Below, one piece after another: positions 1 to 7,791 of a stretch of DNA of 25,547 bases. Made by a program: the position numbers and the translations under genes. The stretch is from Actinobacillus sp. (lineage in GTDB: Bacteria > Pseudomonadota > Gammaproteobacteria > Enterobacterales > Pasteurellaceae), in contig JAHHQZ010000025.1 of NCBI GenBank assembly GCA_020026075.1, positions 1 through 25,547 of the forward strand. The letters are read 5' to 3'. Numbering within the stretch: position 1 is the first letter of the stretch; every line of letters starts with the position of its first letter. A model generated the notes under the pieces. That model was not told where the DNA came from and ran no database searches. It saw only the letters and a program-made list of their open reading frames with translations.

Positions 1-92
1 TTTGTATATTTTCTGCACTAACTGCGACCACTGGTCGCACTTTGTATATTTTCTGTACTAACTGTTAACACTGTTAACACTTTGTATATTTG
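1..92. repeat. 40-bp tandem repeat with covarying inner palindromes
   Basis: Two complete 40-base units (1-40 and 41-80) and the first ten bases of a third (81-90) lie immediately beyond the stop codon of the replication gene. Each unit begins TTTGTATATTTTCTG and ends in a perfect palindrome with 8-base arms around one C: TGCGACCA-C-TGGTCGCA at 23-39, and TGTTAACA-C-TGTTAACA at 63-79. Apart from the arms the units differ at one base. The arms differ at three base pairs, each changed on both sides. The array may continue left of the window. Function unknown. Confidence 0.9.
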
Positions 93-94
93 TT

Positions 95-1342
95 TTAATG
101 CAAAACGGCTCGGCATTTTGCTATCCAAGCCAAACGCTCTTCAGTGGTCATAGGATTAGGTGTTTCTGTCGTCTTAGGTTCATACGCTGGAATTTTTGGT
201 GAAATTTCGGCGTGGCTATTTTGCGATTGTCCACCTTGTAAAATGTAATAAGGTTTAAAATTACCTTGTAACGCACGATGAACCATTGCAAATAAATAAC
301 CTACTGGCTTTTGCACATTTCGAGCCTTAATACTTAAACGAGCCGCATCTAACACTTGCGAGCGAAGATTGTCGTCAAGTTGATTCAGTAACTCAACCAT
401 ATTTCCTTTTTCAGTTTTGTTTAATTTAAATTCATCGAGTACAGTACAAGTACTATATGTACTTATATTAGTACTATATGAGTTCCCTGATGGAACTAAG
501 TGGTAAATCAATGAGTTAGCTTTTTTGTTTTGCTTAGTTCCATTAAGTTCTACGTCATTTTCACCAAGTTCCATAATGGAACTCAGTAATTTTTGCCCCT
601 CTTGGCTTAGTTCCTTTATGGAACTAAGCTGTTTTTCACTTAGTTCCTTAACGGAACTAAGCTTTGGTTTCATTTCTTGTGAAGCAGATATAATGTTTTG
701 GGGTTGATTCAGTACTCGATGTTTAACGTTATTTGTTACTGTGGCTAAATCTTGTGGTAATGGCTCTTGTGGCGTGGTTAATTGAATAGTTGAGGCTTGC
801 TTGCGTTCAAAAGCCTGTCTATACATTTCTAAATGCGACACGGTGTGGTAGGTATTTTCACTAATCAATTCATCAATCACGCTCTCAGCCACCGCTTTCA
901 CAAAGTTATCTTTGCTTTTTGCCATTTTCTCTACAAACTCAAAATAGTCGTTAGAAATCTGCATTGTATCCAGCACGGTTAATGCGGTGTTGTGAATAAC
1001 ATACACATTGCCCACGATACGACCTAACGCATCACGCTCCGTCTCACACAGCGTTATCCAACGAGTTAAGCGTAGAATTTGTAAGGTTTGTGTAACAATC
1101 TTACGAGAAACTTTTTTCCCTAGAAATGCCTGTTCACTCAGCCAAATTTGCATTTGCTCATAGCTCGGGAAAAATTGAGATTTATACGGGCTTGAATCGA
1201 CTTTTAGCATTTGCCAAAGCATTTTTGCACGATTGGTTAAACGGTCATCTGTGTATAGTTGCTCAGGCACACTATGATGCCGTTCACCAATACTGATTAG
1301 GCTATTAAAGGCTTTTTTAGGGGATTTTTCTTGCATTTCCAT
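95..1342 (-). CDS. STY4528-type ICE/pathogenicity-island replication protein
   Basis: The 415-residue product resembles the STY4528 family of island replication proteins, the usual last member of the parA-dnaB-parB-DUF2857 module in ICEHin1056/PFGI-1-class elements. The N-terminal ~150 residues look like a DNA-binding region, starting near SIGERHHSVPEQL. The middle, around residues 230-275, carries an imperfect repeat of the type LSS(V/I)KELS, encoded by the DNA palindromes at 481-661. The C-terminus is probably unstructured and Pro/Thr-rich. The start at 1342 lies just downstream of the DUF2857 gene stop, suggesting co-transcription. Family and context give a role in element replication; the mechanism is inferred. 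The assignment comes from memory of the family and its neighbours, not a search. Confidence 0.65.
   Translation of the reverse strand: MEMQEKSPKKAFNSLISIGERHHSVPEQLYTDDRLTNRAKMLWQMLKVDSSPYKSQFFPSYEQMQIWLSEQAFLGKKVSRKIVTQTLQILRLTRWITLCETERDALGRIVGNVYVIHNTALTVLDTMQISNDYFEFVEKMAKSKDNFVKAVAESVIDELISENTYHTVSHLEMYRQAFERKQASTIQLTTPQEPLPQDLATVTNNVKHRVLNQPQNIISASQEMKPKLSSVKELSEKQLSSIKELSQEGQKLLSSIMELGENDVELNGTKQNKKANSLIYHLVPSGNSYSTNISTYSTCTVLDEFKLNKTEKGNMVELLNQLDDNLRSQVLDAARLSIKARNVQKPVGYLFAMVHRALQGNFKPYYILQGGQSQNSHAEISPKIPAYEPKTTETPNPMTTEERLAWIAKCRAVLH
448..464. repeat. AAGTAC-N5-GTACTT inverted repeat within the replication gene
   Basis: Perfect six-base arms flank the spacer TATAT. The arms are at 448-453 and 459-464. 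A further AGTACTATATGAG follows at 470-482, running into the first AGTTCC palindrome. The 5-base spacer matches that of the neighbouring palindromes, so this may belong to the same array. Confidence 0.55.
481..661. repeat. Cluster of AGTTCC-N5-GGAACT palindromes (iteron-like)
   Basis: Four palindromes with identical six-base arms and a five-base spacer lie at 481-497, 567-583, 609-625 and 642-658. The last two extend to nine-base arms, CTTAGTTCC-N5-GGAACTAAG, at 606-628 and 639-661. A fifth half-site AGTTCC is at 536-541. Spacers differ (CTGAT, ATAAT, TTTAT, TTAAC) while the arms are invariant, which is the pattern of a repeated protein-binding site. They sit inside the replication gene and also encode its LSS(V/I)KELS peptide repeat. 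An origin, partition site or autoregulatory operator are all possible. Confidence 0.75.
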
Positions 1343-1350
1343 AATTGCCT

Positions 1351-1908
1351 CTATTGTTCAATCCAACGAGAAATCAATCGCCATATTTCCGTAATGGCGA
1401 TTCCAGTTTCTTCTGCTATAAAAATGAGTAAGTCCAAGCCCTCAGACGAATCTTCTAATTGACTGGTGTCGCCGGGGCGATGTTTTTTCCAAAGCTCCCA
1501 TACTTTGGTTTCTTCTTCGTATGAGGCTTTGGTTTTTCGTCCAATGGATTCGCTAATCCCCAGTAATTTTCGCCTAGCTGATACTTCAGCTGAACTCCAC
1601 CCAAATCGATGTCTTAGCATTTCACCTGAGATTCCCAATGCCAATGCTCGATCAATCGTGGTTAATTCTTTAGCTCTATTACGAGCAACATTGAGTAAAT
1701 TAAAAAACATTTGATGATTTACACGAATGTCTAAAAAAGTACTAATACCGTTGTTGCACAGGTCGTGTATTTCTGTTAGGGAAAGTTTTGATAGCGTTAT
1801 TAACTCGTTTTCGGTAAAACCTAGCTTTTGACACTGGTGAAAATCGCCATTGCGTAAATTACGAAGTACAGTATCGACTACCGCTTGATTGATTTGATTG
1901 TTACTCAT
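1351..1908 (-). CDS. DUF2857 family ICE protein
   Basis: A 185-residue protein with the features of the DUF2857 family found in PFGI-1/ICEHin1056-type elements. The diagnostic part is the central block with FGWSS, EVSARRKLLGI and the preceding ALGISGEML, which looks like a helix-turn-helix. The family is known mainly by its place between parB and the replication gene; no biochemical role is established to my knowledge. The start at 1908 lies two bases from the parB stop and the gene ends eight bases before the next start, so the three are very probably one transcript. A DNA-binding accessory role is inference from the helix-turn-helix look. Confidence 0.7.
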   Translation of the reverse strand: MSNNQINQAVVDTVLRNLRNGDFHQCQKLGFTENELITLSKLSLTEIHDLCNNGISTFLDIRVNHQMFFNLLNVARNRAKELTTIDRALALGISGEMLRHRFGWSSAEVSARRKLLGISESIGRKTKASYEEETKVWELWKKHRPGDTSQLEDSSEGLDLLIFIAEETGIAITEIWRLISRWIEQ

Positions 1909-1910
1909 TG

Positions 1911-3551
1911 TTAGCCCCTAAATAAATTTTCAGCAACATATCGATGTAAGCGGATAAGTCGCATTAATTTCACCAACACACAATCAGAAATTTCTTTCAG
2001 TAAATCGGTTGATAATTCAATAATCGTTTCACGTTTTAAGGATAAATCGGCGGTTTCTAGCACGGTTAAAAAACTGTGTACTTGCTCTGCCAGTGGCGAA
2101 TGAAGTTGCGTGCATTCATTCACGACAAAATGATAATCGGCATCCACTTTCTCAATGCAATTTGTAAAACCATACTCATCGGCAATGTCTAGGGCTAAAC
2201 TATACATTTCTAACAATGGTTTACGGTTGGCGTGAACCGCCCAAATATCGGCGACATTTTGTCGCCCAACATTGGTAAAACCTAGCCCATTAGTTTCTGC
2301 CAGTTGTTGCAATTCTTCTTGTGTTGCAAAGCCATCAAGTTTTGTTTTAGCTCGATCAAGCATATTTTGAATGCTTTCTGCATCCACCTCGCTATCTACA
2401 CTTTGAGCAATCGACTCTAAATTAAAATCTATATCGGCTGGCGTAGTTTCATCAACACTATCAACTGTTTCAATAACGCTTGTTTCTTCCTCTTCTACGC
2501 TGGAATTTTGATCGGCATTTTGTGAAATTTTACGGCGTGGAGTTTCTTGTGTTTTTTCATCGGCTACCACGTCCATTGAAATGAGTTGAGCTTGAACTTG
2601 TTCTTGCAACTTCTTACGTTGGGCAGGACTCATCGAGATGTCTAATTTCAAGGTGTCGTAACTCACTTGATTATCGAAACTCTCTACAAGAGAACCAAGT
2701 AGCTCATCTTGAAATATCGTTAAGGCAAATTCATCAGGGAAGGTATCAAATAACTTTAAGGCATCGCCCCATAAACTCGAAAAGATTTTATTCGGTGTAA
2801 ATTCAGCTTTGTGCATTTCATAAGCATTCTCGCTATTGGTATGCATCGTAAGCAGTTTTTCAATTTGAGGACGACCTAAACCTGAAAATAATACATTAGG
2901 AATGAAAGGATACAGGTATTCAATAGTTCTAGACATTCTAGATATTTGGTTATTTGAAATTGGATAGCCATTTTCCTTTAATTTTTCAGATAACTGGCGA
3001 TGTGAAAAATATTCATTATATTTTTTCTCGTAGAGTTTTCGCACTTTTTCAATACCGAGTGCTTTTTCAATAAAGGATAGTTCACCACGTAAGTCATTTT
3101 CTGCAAGATGCCCAATGAGCATATTCACTTCATTGGTGATTTCATCTTCATTTTGCCACGGTTTATAAATGCATTCGATAGTGTAAAAACGACTTTCTTG
3201 GGTTTCTTTAAATAACTCACTTAATGCTTGTAGGCGAGTATTCCCACCATCTAGAATGGTATAAAAATCATCACCTGGACGTTTCGTAATATTAGGTGCG
3301 TGATCTAAACCACGTTGTTTAATACTCTCTTTGATGTCTTCAAACGCTGGATTTTTCGTACGACGTGGGTTGCCCTCATAGGGTTTAAGCTGATCTAAAT
3401 TAACAGTTATTAACTGCGTTTTAGTTTCATCAAATCCCATATTCTGCGGCTGTGCCAGTTGATGATACATCGTATTATTATTTTGAATCGTTGGTGTTTG
3501 TAATGCTTGTAATAATTGATTTTTACGTTGTTCTTTATTTAAGTTTCTCAT
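1911..3551 (-). CDS. ParB-family protein of PFGI-1-class integrative element
   Basis: A 546-residue ParB-type protein. The ParB N-terminal nuclease-like domain spans roughly residues 45-130, with the box LKPYEGNPRR and the DGGNTRLQAL motif. A helix-turn-helix region around FSHRQLSEKL and ISNNQISRMSR follows. The middle (~340-390) is acidic and Ser/Thr-rich, probably a linker, and a helical C-terminal region follows. In this element class the protein partners the Soj-like ParA and stabilises the excised element. I start at the ATG at 3551, which has GGAG eight bases upstream; an upstream TTG at 3566 has no better support. The length is typical of the ICE-specific ParB group and longer than chromosomal ParB. 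Confidence 0.8.
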   Translation of the reverse strand: MRNLNKEQRKNQLLQALQTPTIQNNNTMYHQLAQPQNMGFDETKTQLITVNLDQLKPYEGNPRRTKNPAFEDIKESIKQRGLDHAPNITKRPGDDFYTILDGGNTRLQALSELFKETQESRFYTIECIYKPWQNEDEITNEVNMLIGHLAENDLRGELSFIEKALGIEKVRKLYEKKYNEYFSHRQLSEKLKENGYPISNNQISRMSRTIEYLYPFIPNVLFSGLGRPQIEKLLTMHTNSENAYEMHKAEFTPNKIFSSLWGDALKLFDTFPDEFALTIFQDELLGSLVESFDNQVSYDTLKLDISMSPAQRKKLQEQVQAQLISMDVVADEKTQETPRRKISQNADQNSSVEEEETSVIETVDSVDETTPADIDFNLESIAQSVDSEVDAESIQNMLDRAKTKLDGFATQEELQQLAETNGLGFTNVGRQNVADIWAVHANRKPLLEMYSLALDIADEYGFTNCIEKVDADYHFVVNECTQLHSPLAEQVHSFLTVLETADLSLKRETIIELSTDLLKEISDCVLVKLMRLIRLHRYVAENLFRG

Positions 3552-3567
3552 TTTTATTCTCCACAAT

Positions 3568-3816
3568 CTAAGCTAAGCGAAGTTCAATTTCTTCTAAAGA
3601 TTTTAAACTCTCTAAATTATTAATAAAATCACCAACCGTTTCGTTAATATAAAAAGCCAGCATTACTTCATAGGCTAATTCCATATCTAAAGAATGAATA
3701 CCTCTATATAAAGGAAGTATTTTTGCTTTATTTTTATATCTTAATCTAAGCCGAATAGTTTTATTAGTTGAGTAAAAACTAACTTTCGATACACAAATGA
3801 TTTCTTTAATTTCCAT
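3568..3816 (-). CDS. Small hypothetical protein in ICE replication operon
   Basis: An 82-residue protein beginning MEIKEIICVSK, which I do not recognise. The start at 3816 is chosen because AAGGAG lies seven bases upstream; a longer in-frame version (to 3858) would overlap dnaB. The N-terminal half is basic (RLRLRYKNKAK) with alternating hydrophobic residues suggesting beta strands; the C-terminal half is helical and acidic (ESLKSLEEIELRL). It sits between dnaB (10 bases upstream) and parB (16 bases downstream) on the same strand, so it is translated from the same message. The site and good ribosome-binding site make it a real gene; its function is unknown. Confidence 0.65.
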   Translation of the reverse strand: MEIKEIICVSKVSFYSTNKTIRLRLRYKNKAKILPLYRGIHSLDMELAYEVMLAFYINETVGDFINNLESLKSLEEIELRLA

Positions 3817-3826
3817 TTGAAACTCC

Positions 3827-5152
3827 TTATAAATCAGTGAATGATGACAATGCGCCATTAAAACGGGTTAGAACCGTTCCGCATTCACCATTGCGGTGTT
3901 TAGAAACGATAATTTCGGCAATACCTTTTTGCTGAGTATCTTTATGATACACTTCATCACGGTAAATAAATTGTATGAGATCAGCATCTTGTTCCAATGC
4001 TCCGCTATCTCGTAAGTCGCTATTCATTGGGCGTTTATCTGCCCGTTGTTCTAAATAGCGATTAAGCTGGGATAGAGCCAAGACTGGACAATCAATTTCT
4101 TTAGCAATTTGCTTTAATGCTGCAGAAATCTGACTGATTTCTAGGTTGCGGTTACCGTTTTTCATTTCAGGCACAGCAATGAGCTGTAAGTAATCTACAA
4201 TGACTAAGGCTGGTTTACCGTATTTCCGCACATTGCGGCGGATGCGGCTTTTAAGCATTTGTGGTGTGAGATAACTGGAGTCATCAAGCAATAAACGATC
4301 TTTCCAGTCTTGACCTATCGTTGATACTGCGTGCATTAACTTGCCCCATTCGTAATCCGCAAGTAAGTTGGGACGAGTTAATTTACTGGTGTTCACACCT
4401 GAAAGCATTGCGATGAATCGTTCTAAGATTTTTTTTGCTGGCATTTCCAAGCTGAAATATTGCACTGGTGCGGAGCTTTGTTCTAAAGCTGCTCGAGCCA
4501 TATTGAGAGAGAGTGCGGTTTTACCCATTGATGGGCGAGCCGCAAGTAAAATGAGATCACCATTTTGATAACCTGATGTGATTTCATCAAGTCGGGTTAA
4601 TCCTGTTGGTGTCCCCGCAATACCATTACTGGTACTTTGTTTTTCAACATCTTGCATCCATTGATTTAACACCTCTTTTAAATCGCTATTCGTTTCTTTA
4701 TCGGTTTGATTTAATGCCAAATCCGTTAAAGATTTTTCTGTATTTTCTAGCAAAGTATCAAATTGTTCTTCGCTTAAAATACTTGCGGTTTCTGCGGTAA
4801 GTTTTTTACCAATAGAAAATAATTGGCGAGTTCTATAATCACGAATCACACGCTCGGCGTATGCTTTTAATGTAGTAAAACGCCCACTTTTATTGGCAAT
4901 CTCGTAAATATAGGAATTGCCACCAATTTTAGCTAAAAGTTTTTTCTCTTCTAACAGGCGGATAACTGTCGTTAAATCTGCTGAAATTTGCTGATTATGC
5001 ATCTCTAAAAGGGTTTGAAAAACCTTTTGATGAGCGAATACATAAAAATGTATCGGTTGTAAATCAGGTATATCATCAAGTAAATCAAGATCGTAGAACA
5101 AATTACCTAAAATGGTTACTTCATCTGAAGATGAATAATTTCTTTGTTTCAT
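3827..5152 (-). CDS. dnaB: Replicative DNA helicase, DnaB family, ICE-encoded
   Basis: A 441-residue hexameric helicase of the DnaB family. The N-terminal helical domain (~1-110) is followed by a linker and a RecA-like ATPase domain with Walker A ARPSMGKTALS, the Walker B strand PALVIVDYLQLI, the LSQLNR motif and the arginine-finger region ending SKHRNGECGT. Element-borne DnaB homologues are standard in ICEHin1056-like modules and presumably unwind the element during autonomous replication. The start at 5152 lies 10 bases after the parA stop with AGGGG upstream; an extended reading frame to 5281 only overlaps parA. Chromosomal DnaB would be longer (~500 residues) and would not lie in this context. 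Confidence 0.85.
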   Translation of the reverse strand: MKQRNYSSSDEVTILGNLFYDLDLLDDIPDLQPIHFYVFAHQKVFQTLLEMHNQQISADLTTVIRLLEEKKLLAKIGGNSYIYEIANKSGRFTTLKAYAERVIRDYRTRQLFSIGKKLTAETASILSEEQFDTLLENTEKSLTDLALNQTDKETNSDLKEVLNQWMQDVEKQSTSNGIAGTPTGLTRLDEITSGYQNGDLILLAARPSMGKTALSLNMARAALEQSSAPVQYFSLEMPAKKILERFIAMLSGVNTSKLTRPNLLADYEWGKLMHAVSTIGQDWKDRLLLDDSSYLTPQMLKSRIRRNVRKYGKPALVIVDYLQLIAVPEMKNGNRNLEISQISAALKQIAKEIDCPVLALSQLNRYLEQRADKRPMNSDLRDSGALEQDADLIQFIYRDEVYHKDTQQKGIAEIIVSKHRNGECGTVLTRFNGALSSFTDL

Positions 5153-5162
5153 TACTACACCC

Positions 5163-5972
5163 CTAAATCGCATTAAATTTGTCTGCCCATTGAGGGAATA
5201 GCAAATGACATAATGCTTTAATGGTGTCTTTTTCTTTACAAGAGTGTTTATGTACAGGTAATGCGAGGCTTGCCGCTTCACGATAAGCCACTCTTGATGG
5301 AATGGTTAAATCAAGTAGCTGTAAATTCGGATCATCGGCTTCATCGAATAATTGCTGCAAGCTACTAACCATCGCTCTAGCATCATTGGTATTGTCTAAC
5401 CAATTAATCACGGCTTTAACTGGCGGCAATTTAAAACCGTGGCGAGTAAATACCGCTAACTGTTTGTACAGTCCCAGCGTGCCACGCATAAATTCACGAG
5501 CAGATAACAATTCAGGTTTGAGTGGAGAAAGGATGAGATCACTGGCTAGACAAGCCATATCAACTGTAATCCCTCGAGTACCTCGAGTATCCACAAGGAT
5601 TAAATCATATCCTTGAATACGATGAATGAGATCGTTAAATCTTAGCATTCCATCAGGGGCATTACGGAGATGATTAGATATAGCATCAATCGGATCATTA
5701 GACTGAATGATGTCCAAGTTTTCAAACACGGTTTGAGAAATGATTTTATCCGCATCCAGTTGCTGTTGAATAAGAAATTCAAACAAGCCTTGCGGAGCGT
5801 TTTTTTTCAGTGGGTAGTAAGAGGATAACGTAGGTTGAACATCGGTATCGATCATTAAAGTTTTTAGACCGCATTCTGCACAGAATGCACCGATATTAGC
5901 GACATTGGTAGATTTTGTTACGCCACCTTTGGTAGACATAACAGTAACGATAAATGGAGTTTTCACTGACAT
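5163..5972 (-). CDS. parA: ParA/Soj-type partition ATPase of the ICE
   Basis: A 269-residue ParA/Soj ATPase, first gene of the module. The deviant Walker A is KGGVTKST at residues 15-22, where chromosomal ParA has KGGVGKT. The next motif is IDTDVQPTLSS and Walker B is LILVDTRG. In the PAPI-1/ICEHin1056 family the soj gene lies next to one end of the element and maintains the excised circle. Here it is the last recognisable element gene before chromosomal genes on the opposite strand. Threonine replacing the usual glycine is at a position that can vary in element-borne Soj proteins; whether it alters ATPase activity cannot be told here. Confidence 0.85.
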   Translation of the reverse strand: MSVKTPFIVTVMSTKGGVTKSTNVANIGAFCAECGLKTLMIDTDVQPTLSSYYPLKKNAPQGLFEFLIQQQLDADKIISQTVFENLDIIQSNDPIDAISNHLRNAPDGMLRFNDLIHRIQGYDLILVDTRGTRGITVDMACLASDLILSPLKPELLSAREFMRGTLGLYKQLAVFTRHGFKLPPVKAVINWLDNTNDARAMVSSLQQLFDEADDPNLQLLDLTIPSRVAYREAASLALPVHKHSCKEKDTIKALCHLLFPQWADKFNAI

Positions 5973-6144
5973 AATGACTTACTCTTATTAGTTAAAATAA
6001 CAACAAAAGAGTCAGATACTAAACACCTCCACCAATCGTGGTACGCTTAAAAAACAGTGATTACCGATCACAAATTTTAAAAAAATATTCCAGCCTTATA
6101 AAAACTGTGCTTTATAATTCACCCATCACATTCAGGAGATAGCT
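5973..6144. other. Junction between ICE module and chromosome; candidate operator
   Basis: This 172-base gap separates divergent parA and the next gene. It holds an inverted repeat CCAC-CAATC-GTGG at 6029-6041, which could be a parA operator, and GTGAT-TACCG-ATCAC at 6057-6071. At 6083-6097 is a right half only of the palindromic repeat family described elsewhere in the window (AAATATTCCAGCCTT). No tRNA, tmRNA end or obvious direct repeat is visible. The motif CACCTCCACCA at 6024-6034 resembles an RNA 3' end, but without any stem or T-loop before it. Confidence 0.4.
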
Positions 6145-6540
6145 ATGCACTTATACGAACGCTTACAATCGCAGCAGCAGCGTAAGATGATTGATCAAGA
6201 AATTGTGGATGTTACGTTATTTTGTGAACAGCGGTTGAAAATATGGGGTGTGAATACTTTAACGTCGCAGGTGAATTTTATGTTGTTTCATTTGGCAATG
6301 GCATTGGGGCGGATTCGGCGTGGCTATAAGGTGTTGCCGTTGCACGCAGAGTTTTTTGCTGAAATTGAGCAAGCACCGCAATTTGAACAAGTGCTTGCCG
6401 TTCATAAGCAGTTGCTGAAAGCCATTCCTTTTGCAGTGCCACACAGTGAGCAAACGCATTTTATTGCAAACATTTATGCCCTAGCTATTGAGCAGCCTGT
6501 GCTTTTAAAAAATTACAAGGCACAAGCCACTCAGGCTTGA
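6145..6540 (+). CDS. Small protein, possibly PRD-like
   Basis: A 131-residue soluble, mostly helical protein. The stretch with NFMLFHLAMALGRIRRGYKV and the later VPHSEQTHFIANIYALA resembles a PTS-regulation domain (PRD), in which paired helices carry conserved His residues. It would be a stand-alone PRD without a DNA- or RNA-binding module, as in the EF_0829/AHA_3910 group. No phosphotransferase gene lies nearby. The ribosome-binding site is good (CAGGAG, eight bases before ATG). It is the first gene past the ICE module and divergent from parA, so it is probably chromosomal. The PRD assignment is tentative; the gene itself looks real. Confidence 0.6.
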   Translation: MHLYERLQSQQQRKMIDQEIVDVTLFCEQRLKIWGVNTLTSQVNFMLFHLAMALGRIRRGYKVLPLHAEFFAEIEQAPQFEQVLAVHKQLLKAIPFAVPHSEQTHFIANIYALAIEQPVLLKNYKAQATQA

Positions 6541-6644
6541 AAATCTCCCCATTTCCCCCAACCTAAGCCATTGACTTTTTGGGTTGCTATGAGTAACGTA
6601 GCACCACTTTTTTATTCACAAAAACCTTATGAAGGAGCTTTATT

Positions 6645-7316
6645 ATGCGTATGCGCATTGATACAGATAACCTCACTGGTGATGGTTCTTCTGTTTTGCA
6701 AACCAACCGAGTGTTACGCAACACTTATTTCCTACTTTCATTAACCCTCGCATTTTCTGCACTCACAGCCTATTTCGCTGTGGTCACTCAAGCACCGCCG
6801 TTAAGTCCGTGGGTTATTTTAATCGGCTTTTATGGCTTACTTTTCTTAAATAACGCCTTATCCAACAGCGGTTGGGGCTTGCTTTCTACTTTCGCTTTAA
6901 CGGGCTTTATGGGCTACACCTTAGGGCCAATTATCAATTTCTACCTTGCACAAGGTTTAGGCGATTTAGTCTTTTACGCCTTCGCTGGTACAGCGTTTAC
7001 TTTCCTTGCTTGCTCTGGCTATGTGTTAAGCACGAAACGTGATATGTCGTTTCTTGGCGGCACAATGCTTGCCCTATTCGTAGTGTTAGTGCTTGGAATG
7101 ATCGCCAGTTTCTTCTTCCATCAGCCAGCTTTTGTGATCGTGTTAAGCTCGCTCTTTATCGTGTTCTCTGCGATGGCGATTTTATACGGCACCAGCGAAA
7201 TCGTGCGTGGCGGTGAAACTAACTACATTCGTGCAACCGTCAACTTATACGTACAAATTTTCAACATTTTCGTCAGCTTGCTCAACATTCTTGGCATTAC
7301 CAACCGTGATGATTAA
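6645..7316 (+). CDS. yccA: Bax inhibitor-1/YccA family inner-membrane protein
   Basis: A 223-residue integral membrane protein with about seven hydrophobic helices after a ~30-residue cytoplasmic N-terminus, matching the YccA branch of the BI-1/TMBIM family. Visible family marks include GFMGYTLGPIINFYL and the C-terminal ILYGTSEIVRGGETNYIRAT. E. coli YccA is a substrate and modulator of the FtsH protease that interacts with HflKC. A GGAG ribosome-binding site precedes the ATG. The gene has its own terminator (7335-7361) before tusE. A TTGACT at about 6573 followed by an AT-rich region may be the promoter. Length is normal. Confidence 0.88.
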   Translation: MRMRIDTDNLTGDGSSVLQTNRVLRNTYFLLSLTLAFSALTAYFAVVTQAPPLSPWVILIGFYGLLFLNNALSNSGWGLLSTFALTGFMGYTLGPIINFYLAQGLGDLVFYAFAGTAFTFLACSGYVLSTKRDMSFLGGTMLALFVVLVLGMIASFFFHQPAFVIVLSSLFIVFSAMAILYGTSEIVRGGETNYIRATVNLYVQIFNIFVSLLNILGITNRDD

Positions 7317-7334
7317 CCTGATGTTTTAATTAAC

Positions 7335-7361
7335 AAACTGCCCTGCTTGGGCAGTTTTTCT
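7335..7361 (+). terminator. Intrinsic terminator between yccA and tusE
   Basis: ACTGCCC-TGCTT-GGGCAGT is followed by a run of T. It lies just after the yccA stop and about 20 bases before the tusE start. Confidence 0.85.
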
Positions 7362-7380
7362 TTTTAAGAAACCACAAACA

Positions 7381-7707
7381 ATGACTACAACATTTGAAAT
7401 ACCCGCTACCGATAGCGAAGGCTATTTGCTCGACTACAAAGAATGGAACGAAACCATTGCCAAAGCCATCGCCGAGCGTGAAAGCCTTGAACTCACCCCA
7501 TTGCACTGGGAAATTATCCACACAGTGCGCGAATTTTATTTAACCTACAAAACCTCGCCCGCAATCCGAATGCTGGTGAAAACCGTTGCGCAGCAGCACG
7601 GTGCTGAAAAAGGCAACAGCCGCTACTTGCAACGGCTATTCCCCGCTGGCGTAGCCAAACAAGCCACTAAACTTGCTGGCTTACCCAAACCCGCCAAATG
7701 CCTTTAA
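7381..7707 (+). CDS. tusE: Sulfur relay protein TusE (DsrC-like)
   Basis: A 108-residue DsrC/TusE-type protein. TusE takes persulfide sulfur from the TusBCD complex and passes it with MnmA to make 2-thiouridine at the wobble position of Lys, Glu and Gln tRNAs. The family signature is the C-terminal block YLQRLFPAGVAKQAT ... GLPKPAKCL, ending in the sulfur-carrying penultimate cysteine (Cys107). The single-Cys arm (no second upstream Cys) marks TusE rather than dissimilatory DsrC. No strong Shine-Dalgarno sequence precedes the ATG, and it follows a terminator closely, so transcription may depend on read-through or a promoter inside the yccA end. Confidence 0.92.
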   Translation: MTTTFEIPATDSEGYLLDYKEWNETIAKAIAERESLELTPLHWEIIHTVREFYLTYKTSPAIRMLVKTVAQQHGAEKGNSRYLQRLFPAGVAKQATKLAGLPKPAKCL

Positions 7708-7718
7708 GCAGTTTCAAG

Positions 7719-7764
7719 CTAGGCCGGAATTTTCGCCAAAATTTTGTCAAAAATTCCGGCCTAG
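7719..7764. repeat. Palindromic repeat family copy, perfect outer arms
   Basis: CTAGGCCGGAATTTT and its complement AAAATTCCGGCCTAG close a 46-base element with core CGCCAAAATTTTGTCA. It lies just after tusE and before the DUF1561 gene. It probably works as a bidirectional terminator in addition to being a dispersed repeat. Confidence 0.85.
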
Positions 7765-7791
7765 CCAATCTTTTATTCCTCCCATATTTAG

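Noticed and set aside
1..92. CRISPR array at the left edge
   Set aside because: The 40-base units have no spacers of unrelated sequence; the variable part is a short palindrome and the period is exact.
6016..6034. Possible tRNA or tmRNA 3' end (CACCTCCACCA)
   Set aside because: No T-arm (TTCRANNC) or acceptor complement is present upstream; the match is limited to about ten bases.
6057..6071. GTGAT-TACCG-ATCAC as an FNR or CRP site
   Set aside because: The spacing is wrong for both (FNR needs four bases between halves, CRP six between TGTGA and TCACA).
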